In this document: positions 46,087 through 54,497 of the stretch, in pieces
Numbering within the stretch: position 1 is the first letter of the stretch
Layout: each line of letters starts with the position of its first letter
Assembly (NCBI GenBank): GCA_964508085.1
Contig: CAZDTI010000002.1
Span: 1 to 64,000 of the forward strand
Reading direction: 5' to 3'
Source of the DNA: CALGLS01 sp964508085
GTDB taxonomy: Bacteria; Bacteroidota; Bacteroidia; Chitinophagales; Saprospiraceae
DNA: 64,000 bases
The notes under the pieces: generated by a model
Database searches by the model: none
Seen by the model: the letters and a program-made list of their open reading frames with translations, nothing else
Told to the model about the DNA's origin: nothing
Translations under genes and position numbers: made by a program

Positions 46087-46923
46087 ATGAGTAAACTAAA
46101 GAAAATAGCCACAAGTACGTTTTTCAATAAGGTCGGGGTACTTTTTTCTGTTCTTGTCTTATTGTTATTAAGCTCTTGTGGGCGAGATGACGATACTGTT
46201 ATTCTCGAAGACAAAGAAGAGTTTAACGCAGAGGAGCTTCAGGCCATGAGCTCTTTTTTGGAAGAATCTATAAATGATAATTCCTCATTTATAGTCCTTA
46301 ATCCTCAGGCAACTTCTGAAATGGCCGCTTTTTATGAATATTTAGATAGAATTTATCAGTCCTTAGTCAACACGGAAAGAGTAACCAATCGAAACAAATT
46401 TAACTGGGTTATTCATGTACTTCAAGATGAAGAGTCGGAAAATACATTTATTACTCCTGGAGGTGCTATGTATATTACAACTGCAATGTTGAAAACGATT
46501 CGGACCGAGCATGAATTGATTAGCATTTTGGCTCACGAAATCTGTTATGCCGACAATGGTTTATTATTGGAAAAACTAAAATTGGATTATGATGGAACGG
46601 TTTTGTTCCAAGTAATCAATGGACAGAACCCAAGTGAGTTGCCTGAAATGGCTGCAAGTTTAGAGAACATTTCTTTCACAGAAGAGGAAGTTATGGCAGC
46701 AGATAGCTATGCGGTGGACATTATTTGTGACTTCTTATATGACCCACATGGGATGCGAGATTTTACAAAAAGGGCTATTGGTAATGAACTACAATTAGAT
46801 TGGATGGATAATAGACCAGGAACAAAGGATCGTACAAAATTGATAGAACAAGCGGCAGCTGGCTGTGGGCCTGGAGGAACTTTTGAAGATAGGTACCAAG
46901 ATTTTTTAAAGAAATTGCAATGA
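46087..46923 (+). CDS. M48-like lipoprotein lacking zinc ligands
   Basis: 278 residues. Lipoprotein signal peptide (VLVLLLLSSC, lipidated Cys31). The fold follows M48 peptidases: TFITPGGAMYITTAMLKTI, then the helix LISILAHEICYADNG, then EEEVMAADSYAVDII. In active M48 enzymes the first helix reads HExxH and the third ligand is Glu in an ExxAD or EAD context. Here the second His is Tyr (HEICY, residues 150-154) and the third-ligand position appears to be Ala (AAD, 204-206). The zinc site is thus probably lost and the protein may act as a chaperone or binding protein. Each change is one base away from the canonical codon. Confidence 0.75.
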   Translation: MSKLKKIATSTFFNKVGVLFSVLVLLLLSSCGRDDDTVILEDKEEFNAEELQAMSSFLEESINDNSSFIVLNPQATSEMAAFYEYLDRIYQSLVNTERVTNRNKFNWVIHVLQDEESENTFITPGGAMYITTAMLKTIRTEHELISILAHEICYADNGLLLEKLKLDYDGTVLFQVINGQNPSELPEMAASLENISFTEEEVMAADSYAVDIICDFLYDPHGMRDFTKRAIGNELQLDWMDNRPGTKDRTKLIEQAAAGCGPGGTFEDRYQDFLKKLQ

Positions 46924-46945
46924 CAATACAATGGTACACTTGATA

Positions 46946-46982
46946 AAAAGCCCCATGATGATTCAATCATCATGGGGCTTTT
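46946..46982. terminator. Intrinsic terminator, likely bidirectional
   Basis: 'aaaagccccatgatgatt' and 'aatcatcatggggctttt' form a perfect 18-base stem around a single C. It lies between the convergent M48-like and ROK genes. Confidence 0.92.
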
Positions 46983-47044
46983 CGTGTTAGGGTTCAGAGA
47001 ATAATAAAGTGCTAATTATTTAGTTAAGAAAGGTAGAATAAATA

Positions 47045-47833
47045 CTAGGAAGTTTTTAAAATTTCTTTATTGCTCTTTTCACTTTGTTGATTAGCCAATA
47101 CTGCCGCTCCAATAATTCCCGCGCTATTTCCCAATCGAGCAGGTATAACTTTGGTCCCAACTGTAATGTGTTTTTCAATTTTTTCATAATACTTACTACC
47201 TCCTCCTCCAAGAAAAATAGCATCAGGGGAGAATAATTTATTTACTTCTGATAGATACTGGTTAAGTCGCTTGCCCCAAGCCTTCCAGGAAAGATCTTCT
47301 CTTTTTCTCGCTACATTGGAAGCATAATGTTCTGCAATCATTCCATTCAATTGAAAATGCCCGAACTCTGTATTGGGGACTAAACGACCTTCGTGAAATA
47401 GCGCTGAACCAAGCCCAGTACCAATGGTGATCATGAGTACTGTTCCTTTTTGATATTCTTCGTTAGCTCCAACACCATAAGCCATTTCGGCAAGACCAGC
47501 AAGATCGGCATCATTTGCAATGGAAACGTCTTGATTGGTAATATTACTTAATAGTGATTTTACATCCGTTCCGATCCAAGACTTATCGATATTGGCTGCG
47601 GAGCGTGCGTATCCATTTTTTATGATGGCAGGAAAACCACAACCAATAGGACCGCTGTAATCAAACTCTTTAACCAGTTGTGCAACTACTTTGGACACGG
47701 CACTTGGTGTCGCTGGGGAAGGCGTTACTATTCGAATACGATCAGTGCTAAACTTTCCTTTATTGATATCTACAATAGCTCCTTTTATACCAGAGCCTCC
47801 AATATCTATCCCTAAAATTTTCTTTTGACTCAT
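47045..47833 (-). CDS. ppgK: ROK-family kinase, probable polyphosphate glucokinase
   Basis: 262 residues. The N-terminal phosphate loop LGIDIGGSGIKGAIVDI and the segment ITIGTGLGSALFHEGRLVPN with EFGHFQL match polyphosphate/ATP glucokinases of the ROK family more than ordinary ROK kinases. The catalytic Asp lies in ANDADLAGLAE. It lacks the CxCGxxGCxE zinc motif present in the ROK protein at the right edge, as expected for PPGK. Expected reaction: glucose to glucose-6-phosphate with polyphosphate or ATP. Confidence 0.82.
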   Translation of the reverse strand: MSQKKILGIDIGGSGIKGAIVDINKGKFSTDRIRIVTPSPATPSAVSKVVAQLVKEFDYSGPIGCGFPAIIKNGYARSAANIDKSWIGTDVKSLLSNITNQDVSIANDADLAGLAEMAYGVGANEEYQKGTVLMITIGTGLGSALFHEGRLVPNTEFGHFQLNGMIAEHYASNVARKREDLSWKAWGKRLNQYLSEVNKLFSPDAIFLGGGGSKYYEKIEKHITVGTKVIPARLGNSAGIIGAAVLANQQSEKSNKEILKTS

Positions 47834-47873
47834 AATCTGACTAGTCGTTAATTTTTCATTGTTATTCAGGCAG

Positions 47874-48755
47874 TTACTTAATTGCTTTGATTTTCATTTT
47901 TACATCTTCCACAGGTCGATCACCAGGAGCAGTTTTTGTTCGTGCGATTGCATCTAAAACATCTAATCCTTCAATGACTATTCCGAAGACAGTGTACTCT
48001 TTGTCAAGATGAGGTGTACCGCCTAATGTCATAAAAGTATTGCGCTGTTCTTCGTTGTAGTTTAAGTCTTTTTTAGCTTCTACTAAATCCAACTGCTTAG
48101 CAGAAAGCGGTTTGCCATGCACAAGATAGAATTGGCTCCCCGAAGATTTCTTCTGAGGGTTAGGTGTTCTGGCTGCGGCCAAAGCCCCTCTTACGTGGAC
48201 TAATGAGTCAACAAATTCAGCAGGAATTTGATAGCCTGGTCCTCCAGATCCTAAGCGCTTTTTAGCAGTAGCACCTTTAGACTCCGGATCGCCTCCCTGA
48301 ATCATAAAGCCATTAATGACTCGGTGAAAAAGAAGATCGTCATAAAAGCCCTCTTCTACTAATTTCAAAAAATTATCCCGGTGCCCCGGTGTTTCATTGT
48401 AAAGTAAAATGATCATATTGCCAAAGTTGGTTTCCATTTCAACCAAACATTGCTCTGGCGCATTTACAACTACCTGTTTCTTTTTTGTATTGGTTTTATT
48501 TCCCTTTCTTACAGTCAATTCAACGGTATAATTTCCAGACGAAGTATATTTATGAGTTGGCGTTACTTCTTCAGAAGTGTTACCATCTCCAAAATTCCAG
48601 GAATAACTTTCCGCTTTTTTTGACTGATTTTCGAAAGTGACATCAGTCGGAGCAGTTAACTTTTCGTCACCATAACTGAATTCAGCCATTGGTCTTCCGC
48701 AACTGCAAATCAATAAAAGAGTTAGTGCAAATAAGGTGTTTCTAATCTGTAACAT
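47874..48755 (-). CDS. Lipoprotein cyclophilin-type peptidyl-prolyl isomerase with PKD domain
   Basis: 293 residues. Lipoprotein signal (LLLICSC, lipidated Cys19), one PKD domain (about residues 25-100, with YSWNFGDGNTSEEVTPTHKY) and a cyclophilin domain (about 100-293). The latter has DLLFHRVINGFMIQGGDPES, SGSQFYLVHG and YTVFGIVIEGLDVLDAIAR. It isomerises proline bonds in envelope proteins. A second cyclophilin gene without the PKD domain lies directly upstream, 41 bases away, and the two cyclophilin domains are clearly paralogous. Confidence 0.93.
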   Translation of the reverse strand: MLQIRNTLFALTLLLICSCGRPMAEFSYGDEKLTAPTDVTFENQSKKAESYSWNFGDGNTSEEVTPTHKYTSSGNYTVELTVRKGNKTNTKKKQVVVNAPEQCLVEMETNFGNMIILLYNETPGHRDNFLKLVEEGFYDDLLFHRVINGFMIQGGDPESKGATAKKRLGSGGPGYQIPAEFVDSLVHVRGALAAARTPNPQKKSSGSQFYLVHGKPLSAKQLDLVEAKKDLNYNEEQRNTFMTLGGTPHLDKEYTVFGIVIEGLDVLDAIARTKTAPGDRPVEDVKMKIKAIK

Positions 48756-48796
48756 AATTTTTAATACGAGTTTACTTCTTGTAATGTTGTTGTAAA

Positions 48797-49453
48797 TTAT
48801 TCCGCTCCCAATAATTTAATGGTCATCTTTACATCTTTTACCGGACGTTCCCCATTCTTTTGAACAGCAGCTATTTTGTCAATAACATCCAGTCCTTCAA
48901 CAACTTCGCCATAAACGGTGTAATCCATATCAAGATTAGGAGCACCACCGATTTCTCTATACATTTTTCGCTGCTCCTCGCTATAAGCAATTTTCTTACG
49001 TCGCTCGATACCGAATAATTGATTGTCATCTAACCTTGTACCTTGTACGATATAAAATTGAGAACCACTAGATTCTTTTTCAGGATTAGATGCCCCTCCT
49101 GTTCGAGCTGCAGCTAAAGCTCCTTTGATGTGAGGTGCGCCCAATTCTGCGGGAATTCTATAACCAGGGCCCCCTCCACCTAGACGTTTACTCAGTGGTG
49201 CATTTCTAGATTCCGGATCACCTCCCTGGATCATAAAACCCTCTTTAACTCTGTGAAATAGGAGATCATCATAGAACCCTTCCTTGGCTAGCTTAACCAT
49301 ATTGTCACGATGTAATGGAGTACTATTAAATAATTTGGCCTTCATGACACCAAAGTCCGTTGTGATTTCGATATACTGGTGTTTTTCTGTCTGATTACAG
49401 GAGCTAAACATGAATAGAAAAGCAAAAGAGAATAAGAGATATACTTTTTTCAT
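48797..49453 (-). CDS. Lipoprotein cyclophilin-type peptidyl-prolyl isomerase
   Basis: 218 residues: lipoprotein signal (FAFLFMFSSC, lipidated Cys19) and one cyclophilin domain with DLLFHRVKEGFMIQGGDPES, SSGSQFYIVQG and YTVYGEVVEGLDVIDKIAA. Strong similarity to the isomerase part of the next gene indicates a tandem duplication in which one copy gained or kept a PKD domain. Acts in the periplasm or outer membrane. Confidence 0.93.
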   Translation of the reverse strand: MKKVYLLFSFAFLFMFSSCNQTEKHQYIEITTDFGVMKAKLFNSTPLHRDNMVKLAKEGFYDDLLFHRVKEGFMIQGGDPESRNAPLSKRLGGGGPGYRIPAELGAPHIKGALAAARTGGASNPEKESSGSQFYIVQGTRLDDNQLFGIERRKKIAYSEEQRKMYREIGGAPNLDMDYTVYGEVVEGLDVIDKIAAVQKNGERPVKDVKMTIKLLGAE

Positions 49454-49524
49454 AGGTGTGGTATTTTTTAATTCTATAATTTTAATTGGTATGAAGTTAT
49501 TTGGTGAAAAAGGTTTTTAGAAGA

Positions 49525-49920
49525 CTATTCCTCTTCATTTTGCTCACCATTCCATTCTTTCTGTAATTCATCAAAATAATAAATCACCTTTTCCTTTAAT
49601 AGTAATTCTTGTTTATCAACTCCTTTCAATGTTAATGGAGCAGCTTCTTCCCAGTGGGGCCAGCCATCTGCATCGCGTCCTTTGAAGGTATAATATCCAT
49701 CGTCACTTAAAAGACGACAAACGGCAATATGCATCAAGTCTTGTTTTTCTTCTTTGGTGAAAACCTCTTTCCATCGCCCCAACTCTTGAATACCAATTAA
49801 AAACAATAAGCCATTTAAATCAGGAAGTACTTCTCGCCCTAATTGATCCTTCACCAAATGACGGATTCGTAGCCACTCAAAATCTAATTTCCAATCTTCC
49901 ATAGTTAAAAACGAGTTCAC
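49525..49920 (-). CDS. Conserved-looking hypothetical protein
   Basis: 131 residues, soluble and acidic, without a known motif. The sequence MEDWKLDFEWLRIRHLVKDQ through GRDADGWPHWEEAAPL is dense in Trp and charged residues and has a good start. An ATG five codons downstream (MEDWKL) may be the true start. It lies between a permease and the cyclophilins on the same strand. I do not recognise its family. Confidence 0.7.
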   Translation of the reverse strand: MNSFLTMEDWKLDFEWLRIRHLVKDQLGREVLPDLNGLLFLIGIQELGRWKEVFTKEEKQDLMHIAVCRLLSDDGYYTFKGRDADGWPHWEEAAPLTLKGVDKQELLLKEKVIYYFDELQKEWNGEQNEEE

Positions 49921-49956
49921 AAATTTTAAATAAGCCGCAAATATACGGATTCCGTA

Positions 49957-51171
49957 TCAATCTTCTCGAATCAAAGCAGAAACCCGTGCAGCTCGTAAAG
50001 CAGGAGGAATAGATGCGAGTAGGCCAATTCCAATCACGGTCAGAGCAACAATAATAAAATCAAAAAGTAATATGCTGATTGGATAAGCTTCAACTACAAA
50101 TCCTGCAGGAATAGGTACAAGACCAAATACTTTTTGGCTAATATACAAAACCAAGGCTATGGTGGCTCCTATTATAAAACCAGTGAAACACAACAATAAT
50201 CCTTCATATAGAAATACATTCCGAATTGTCTTATCCAAAGCGCCCATAGACTTTAAAATGGCAATGTCTTTTTGCTTATCCATCACGATCATCCAAAGCG
50301 CACCAATTAGATTGAAAGCAACTAAAACCAATGTCAAACTAAGTATGGCATAGCTCAACCACTTTTCAATATTCATCAACTTTAAGAAAGCTTCATCTTG
50401 TTGGTAGCGATCTTTAATAATAACAGATTCTCCAAGAATACTTGCAATTTCTTTTTTGACCAGATCAATATTCGCATCTTCTGAAAGTTTGATTTCTAAA
50501 GCCGTCAACTCATTCGGATAATTTAAAATCTCTCGTACGAAACCAAGAGAAGCCAAAACATAGCTACTCTCATAATCTTGTTGAATAACAAAAGTTCCGG
50601 CGGGATATAATATCCTCTTTTTGAATGGATCGCCAAACATACTTTTCTTTCGCTTAGCCATGTATACGTTAAGTGAGGAAAAGTCATCGTCGATATTTAC
50701 CGAAAGATTATTACGCATCACTACACCCATCACAGCCATAGAGCGATCTTCTGTATCTAAAATATATCGTCCTTCTCTTAGTGTAGAATCTATTCCGGTT
50801 ACCTCATCAAAGTATTCATCAACGCCTTTTAAAACGCCAAAACCCTGACTTCCTTTGTATTCAAAAAAAGCGACTTCTTCTAAAGTGGAAGAAACAAAAA
50901 GGACACCATCAATTTCTTTAATTTGTTGAATGGAGGCTTCCTCCGGACGGAAGATTTTGCTATCAGCAGGAAGAACTTTAATATCTGGGTTGAAGCTACT
51001 AAACAGGCCTGTAAGTAATTCTTCGAATCCGTTAAAAACCGATAGAACTAAAATCAATGCAGCGGTACCTACGCTAATACCAAAAACCGAAATACCAGAA
51101 ATGATATTGATGGCATTAGTAGACTTTTTAGCAAAGAGGTAGCGTCTTGCTATTTTCAGAGGTAGGTTCAT
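49957..51171 (-). CDS. ABC transporter permease, LolC/LolE (FtsX/MacB) type
   Basis: 404 residues with four membrane helices: one near the N-terminus (about 20-45, INIISGISVFGISVGTAALI) and three at the C-terminus. A large periplasmic domain lies between them. MDKQKDIAILKSMGALDKTI is the typical cytosolic contact loop. Relatives extract lipoproteins from the inner membrane with LolD and a carrier. Only one permease gene is present and no ATPase gene is adjacent, as is common for Bacteroidota, where a homodimer is likely. It starts nine bases from the end of the GH3 fusion gene. Confidence 0.88.
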   Translation of the reverse strand: MNLPLKIARRYLFAKKSTNAINIISGISVFGISVGTAALILVLSVFNGFEELLTGLFSSFNPDIKVLPADSKIFRPEEASIQQIKEIDGVLFVSSTLEEVAFFEYKGSQGFGVLKGVDEYFDEVTGIDSTLREGRYILDTEDRSMAVMGVVMRNNLSVNIDDDFSSLNVYMAKRKKSMFGDPFKKRILYPAGTFVIQQDYESSYVLASLGFVREILNYPNELTALEIKLSEDANIDLVKKEIASILGESVIIKDRYQQDEAFLKLMNIEKWLSYAILSLTLVLVAFNLIGALWMIVMDKQKDIAILKSMGALDKTIRNVFLYEGLLLCFTGFIIGATIALVLYISQKVFGLVPIPAGFVVEAYPISILLFDFIIVALTVIGIGLLASIPPALRAARVSALIRED

Positions 51172-51180
51172 AGTGTATTA

Positions 51181-54132
51181 TTACTGCATGGCTTTGTAGG
51201 CAACCGACTGCATACGTGGCCGAATATCTATCTTATTTAGTTTGAAATTTTTCATATTCGGATAGGTCCGATTCGACAAAAATACAAAGATTAAATTATT
51301 ATCTGGATCAGCCCAGGTACTAGTTCCTGTAAAACCCAAATGCCCAAAGGTATTTTCTGAAGCTTCAGGGCACATGTTTTGGCTTTTAGTGGCATTTAGC
51401 TCTTTCAAATCAAAGCCTATTCCTCTTCGAGTACAGCTATTGTGCCTGCTGGCAAAAGTACGAACCGTACTTGATTGAAGATATTGACGTCCACCATAAT
51501 AACCATCATTTAGCAACATTTGCATAATCGTAACCAGATCTGAGGCAGTAGAAAACAAACCTGCATGACCACTCACACCGCCCAACATTGCTGCGCCCAT
51601 GTCATGTACATCTCCCTGGATTCGTTGCCTGCGAAAATATTTATCTTCTTCCGTTGGAACAATAATAGATTTTGAAAATTTCTCTTTAGGTAAATAAGTC
51701 GTATTGATCAAGCCCATTGGCTTATAGAAATGTTCATCTACATATTGATTGATTGGCTTTCCACTTATGCGTTGCACTAGGTCGGCGAGAAGATAAAAAC
51801 CTAAATCGCTGTATTTATAATTACGGTTTGCTCGTAATTCTGACTCTCGAATCTGCTTTCTCATCTCCCCTTCAAAGCTACTTAACATAAACAGTTGATC
51901 TGTAACCAACGTGTTAAATTGCGTATTCCTTTTTTTCCTGTAATACTTGGAAGAAGGTTTTGGTCTTCTACTTTCGGTTACCGTTTGTTCATAAAAAGGG
52001 ATCCATGGAATAAGTCCCGCACGATGAGCCATAATATCATTGATGGTCATGTCTTCTTTATTGGTTCCTTTCAATTCGGGTAAATAATTACTGATGGCTT
52101 GATTGATATTAATAAGGCCTTCTTCGTGAAGCTTCATTACAGACAAAGTCGTTGCAGCTATTTTAGTAATAGAAGCCAGATCAAAAATGTCAGAGGTGAC
52201 GGTTTTCTTTTTCTTAGCATAGGTATGGTGACCATAGGCTTTATTAAAAACGACTTTTCCATCTTTAGCAACTAAAACGACACAACCAGGTGTCGCCTTT
52301 TGCTCAATGGCCAACTGAGCCAAAGTATCGATTCCTAACTCCAATGCTAAACCATCCAAACCAACACTTTCCGGAGTATCATAGCCAAGACGGAAAACAG
52401 CTGCAGTGCTCAATCCATCATTGAATTTACTTTTTGGCGTAGCCGTCACTGGCAATTTTCCACGAATAGGAAAGACACCAAAGATAGCCTGAGCTGCTGC
52501 ATCCTGTGCCATCGGATCTTCACTATAAGCGTTTAATAAGGTTTTTACATTGTCGAAATATTTTAAAGAATAAGGATTTCCAAAAACAGTTAAAACAACT
52601 TCTGTCTTTGCACTCAATTGCGCAATCAAATCTTTCTGACTTTTTGTTATGCCAAAATTTTTGCTAGCATAGCTACTCATATCATGTAAACTGATAATGA
52701 CCACCTTTTTGTTACTCAATCGATTAACAATGGATTTTATTTTAGAACTGGAAATCTTTTTCCCCGTATTTACAAAATCAATAGCGGCCATTTTACTCAA
52801 GCTATTCTGAAACGGAGTTCGGCTTTCCGAACCCAAAGCCAGAGCTGCTATTTTTGTATTTTCAATTTCTTTAAATGGAATGACTTTATGTTTATCTCGG
52901 ACCAAGGTCAAGGCATTTTGAAATAACTTCTTCTTTAATAAAAGTGCCGTTGGATTATTTAGGTCGCTTCGCAAGTTTTTGGTCTCCACCCTTTGTGGTG
53001 CTGTTATTCCGAGTCGGTACTTAGCTTGAAGTACTTTTTTTACACTTGTATTTAATTTTTTCTGATCAATTTTTCCAGCTACTAAGTACTGCTTGATGGC
53101 TTTTGCGGCGGCAGCTATATCTTGTGGTAACAGCAGAATATCATTCCCGGATGCCAATGCTTTTGCTTCTACTTCTCCATTTTTATGATGTTTAGTTACC
53201 CCTTTCATTCCCAGTCCATCAGTAAAAATCAATCCATCAAAACCTAGTTCTGTTTTTAATAAATTATTTACTGCTTTTGGAGAAAGAGTTGTGGGCCGAT
53301 TATGCGTATTGTCAATGGCAGGTACATGGAGGTGAGCGACCATCATGCTTTGCACACCATGCTCAGCTAGTACTTTGAAAGGAAATAATTCAATGCTATC
53401 CAGTCGATTTATATCGTACCCTATGATAGGGAGATCGTAGTGGGAATCCGTATCAGTATCCCCGTGTCCGGGAAAATGTTTAGCGCAAGCCATAACATTG
53501 GCATCTTGCATGCCACGAGTAAGCATGTAACTCTTAACGGCTACGTTGTAGCGATCTTCACCAAAAGAACGAGTATTAATGACTGGGTTTTCTGGGTTGT
53601 TATTGACATCGGCCACTGGAGCAAAGTTGATGTGTACGCCAAGACGTCTGCAATGACGAGCCACTTCTCGCCCCATATCATAAATCAAACGGTTGTCTTG
53701 AATCGCTCCCAACGTTAAATGCCTCGGAAAGCTAACGGTACTCTTTTTCAAACGCATACCCAATCCCCACTCCGCATCCATCGCAATCATCAAAGGTACT
53801 TTAGTCGCAAGTCGTTGATATTGATTCGTCAACTCTGCTTGCTTCTCCGGTGTTCCTTGAAAGAAACAAAGCCCTCCGACATGAAAATTCTTTATAAGTC
53901 TTTTCACTTTGGCAATATGGTCTGGTCCTAAATCAGAATGAGCGCGGATCATGAACAGCTGTCCGATTCGTTCGTCTTCCGACATCGCTTCGAATCGCTG
54001 ATTGACCCATTCTGTTTCTTTTTGCAATGCGATGGTTACGGCTGATGTAGAATTATTGTTGTGGAGTAGATCCGTTACCGAGAATAAGAAGATGAAAAAT
54101 ATGGGGAGGATTGAAAATTTCAAAGAGTACAT
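51181..54132 (-). CDS. Glycoside hydrolase family 3 (NagZ-like) fused to a serine beta-lactamase-type domain
   Basis: 983 residues with a signal peptide. The N-terminal GH3 domain (about residues 40-390) carries the NagZ-type motif KHFPGHGDTDTDSHYDLP with the catalytic His/Asp dyad and the nucleophile Asp in GLIFTDGLGMKGV. A GH3 C-terminal domain follows (about 400-580). The C-terminal part (about 590-983) is a class C beta-lactamase/penicillin-binding-like fold with SITK (SxxK), YSDLG at the YxN position and HLGFTG near the third motif. Such fusions are known in Bacteroidota. A role in releasing N-acetylglucosamine from peptidoglycan fragments and trimming peptides is likely. Confidence 0.9.
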   Translation of the reverse strand: MYSLKFSILPIFFIFLFSVTDLLHNNNSTSAVTIALQKETEWVNQRFEAMSEDERIGQLFMIRAHSDLGPDHIAKVKRLIKNFHVGGLCFFQGTPEKQAELTNQYQRLATKVPLMIAMDAEWGLGMRLKKSTVSFPRHLTLGAIQDNRLIYDMGREVARHCRRLGVHINFAPVADVNNNPENPVINTRSFGEDRYNVAVKSYMLTRGMQDANVMACAKHFPGHGDTDTDSHYDLPIIGYDINRLDSIELFPFKVLAEHGVQSMMVAHLHVPAIDNTHNRPTTLSPKAVNNLLKTELGFDGLIFTDGLGMKGVTKHHKNGEVEAKALASGNDILLLPQDIAAAAKAIKQYLVAGKIDQKKLNTSVKKVLQAKYRLGITAPQRVETKNLRSDLNNPTALLLKKKLFQNALTLVRDKHKVIPFKEIENTKIAALALGSESRTPFQNSLSKMAAIDFVNTGKKISSSKIKSIVNRLSNKKVVIISLHDMSSYASKNFGITKSQKDLIAQLSAKTEVVLTVFGNPYSLKYFDNVKTLLNAYSEDPMAQDAAAQAIFGVFPIRGKLPVTATPKSKFNDGLSTAAVFRLGYDTPESVGLDGLALELGIDTLAQLAIEQKATPGCVVLVAKDGKVVFNKAYGHHTYAKKKKTVTSDIFDLASITKIAATTLSVMKLHEEGLININQAISNYLPELKGTNKEDMTINDIMAHRAGLIPWIPFYEQTVTESRRPKPSSKYYRKKRNTQFNTLVTDQLFMLSSFEGEMRKQIRESELRANRNYKYSDLGFYLLADLVQRISGKPINQYVDEHFYKPMGLINTTYLPKEKFSKSIIVPTEEDKYFRRQRIQGDVHDMGAAMLGGVSGHAGLFSTASDLVTIMQMLLNDGYYGGRQYLQSSTVRTFASRHNSCTRRGIGFDLKELNATKSQNMCPEASENTFGHLGFTGTSTWADPDNNLIFVFLSNRTYPNMKNFKLNKIDIRPRMQSVAYKAMQ

Positions 54133-54497
54133 TTTTTTTGTGTTTCAAAAATAAATAATAAATGAGGCTTGGAGGATAAAGTGTTTTTTATGAATCTGTT
54201 GCGAACCCAACGCGATTTTAAACACATAGGCATAAAGGACACATGAGCCTTCTAGTGCAAAAGGGCATATAGTAAAAATGCGCTTAGCATTTTTTTACAT
54301 AGTTCATAAAGAGAAACTGTGTGAACTATGTAAGATTTACTGAACCTGTCCGTCCGCCTGGCGGAGTAAATTCTTATGTGCTCTTTTGCGAAAGTAGACT
54401 ATGTGTTAAATTATACATTAAATAAGTTCGAATTAGGTGAATCTGGATTTAACAAAAAATCTTGCACTGAGTATGTCGGGTTGAATTAACAACTACT
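54133..54497. other. 365-base intergenic region
   Basis: It holds the leader of the GH3 fusion gene, including a TATTTTTG -7-like element on the minus strand at 54146-54153, and a small palindrome 'tccgcctggcgga' near 54353. No gene seen. Confidence 0.5.
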
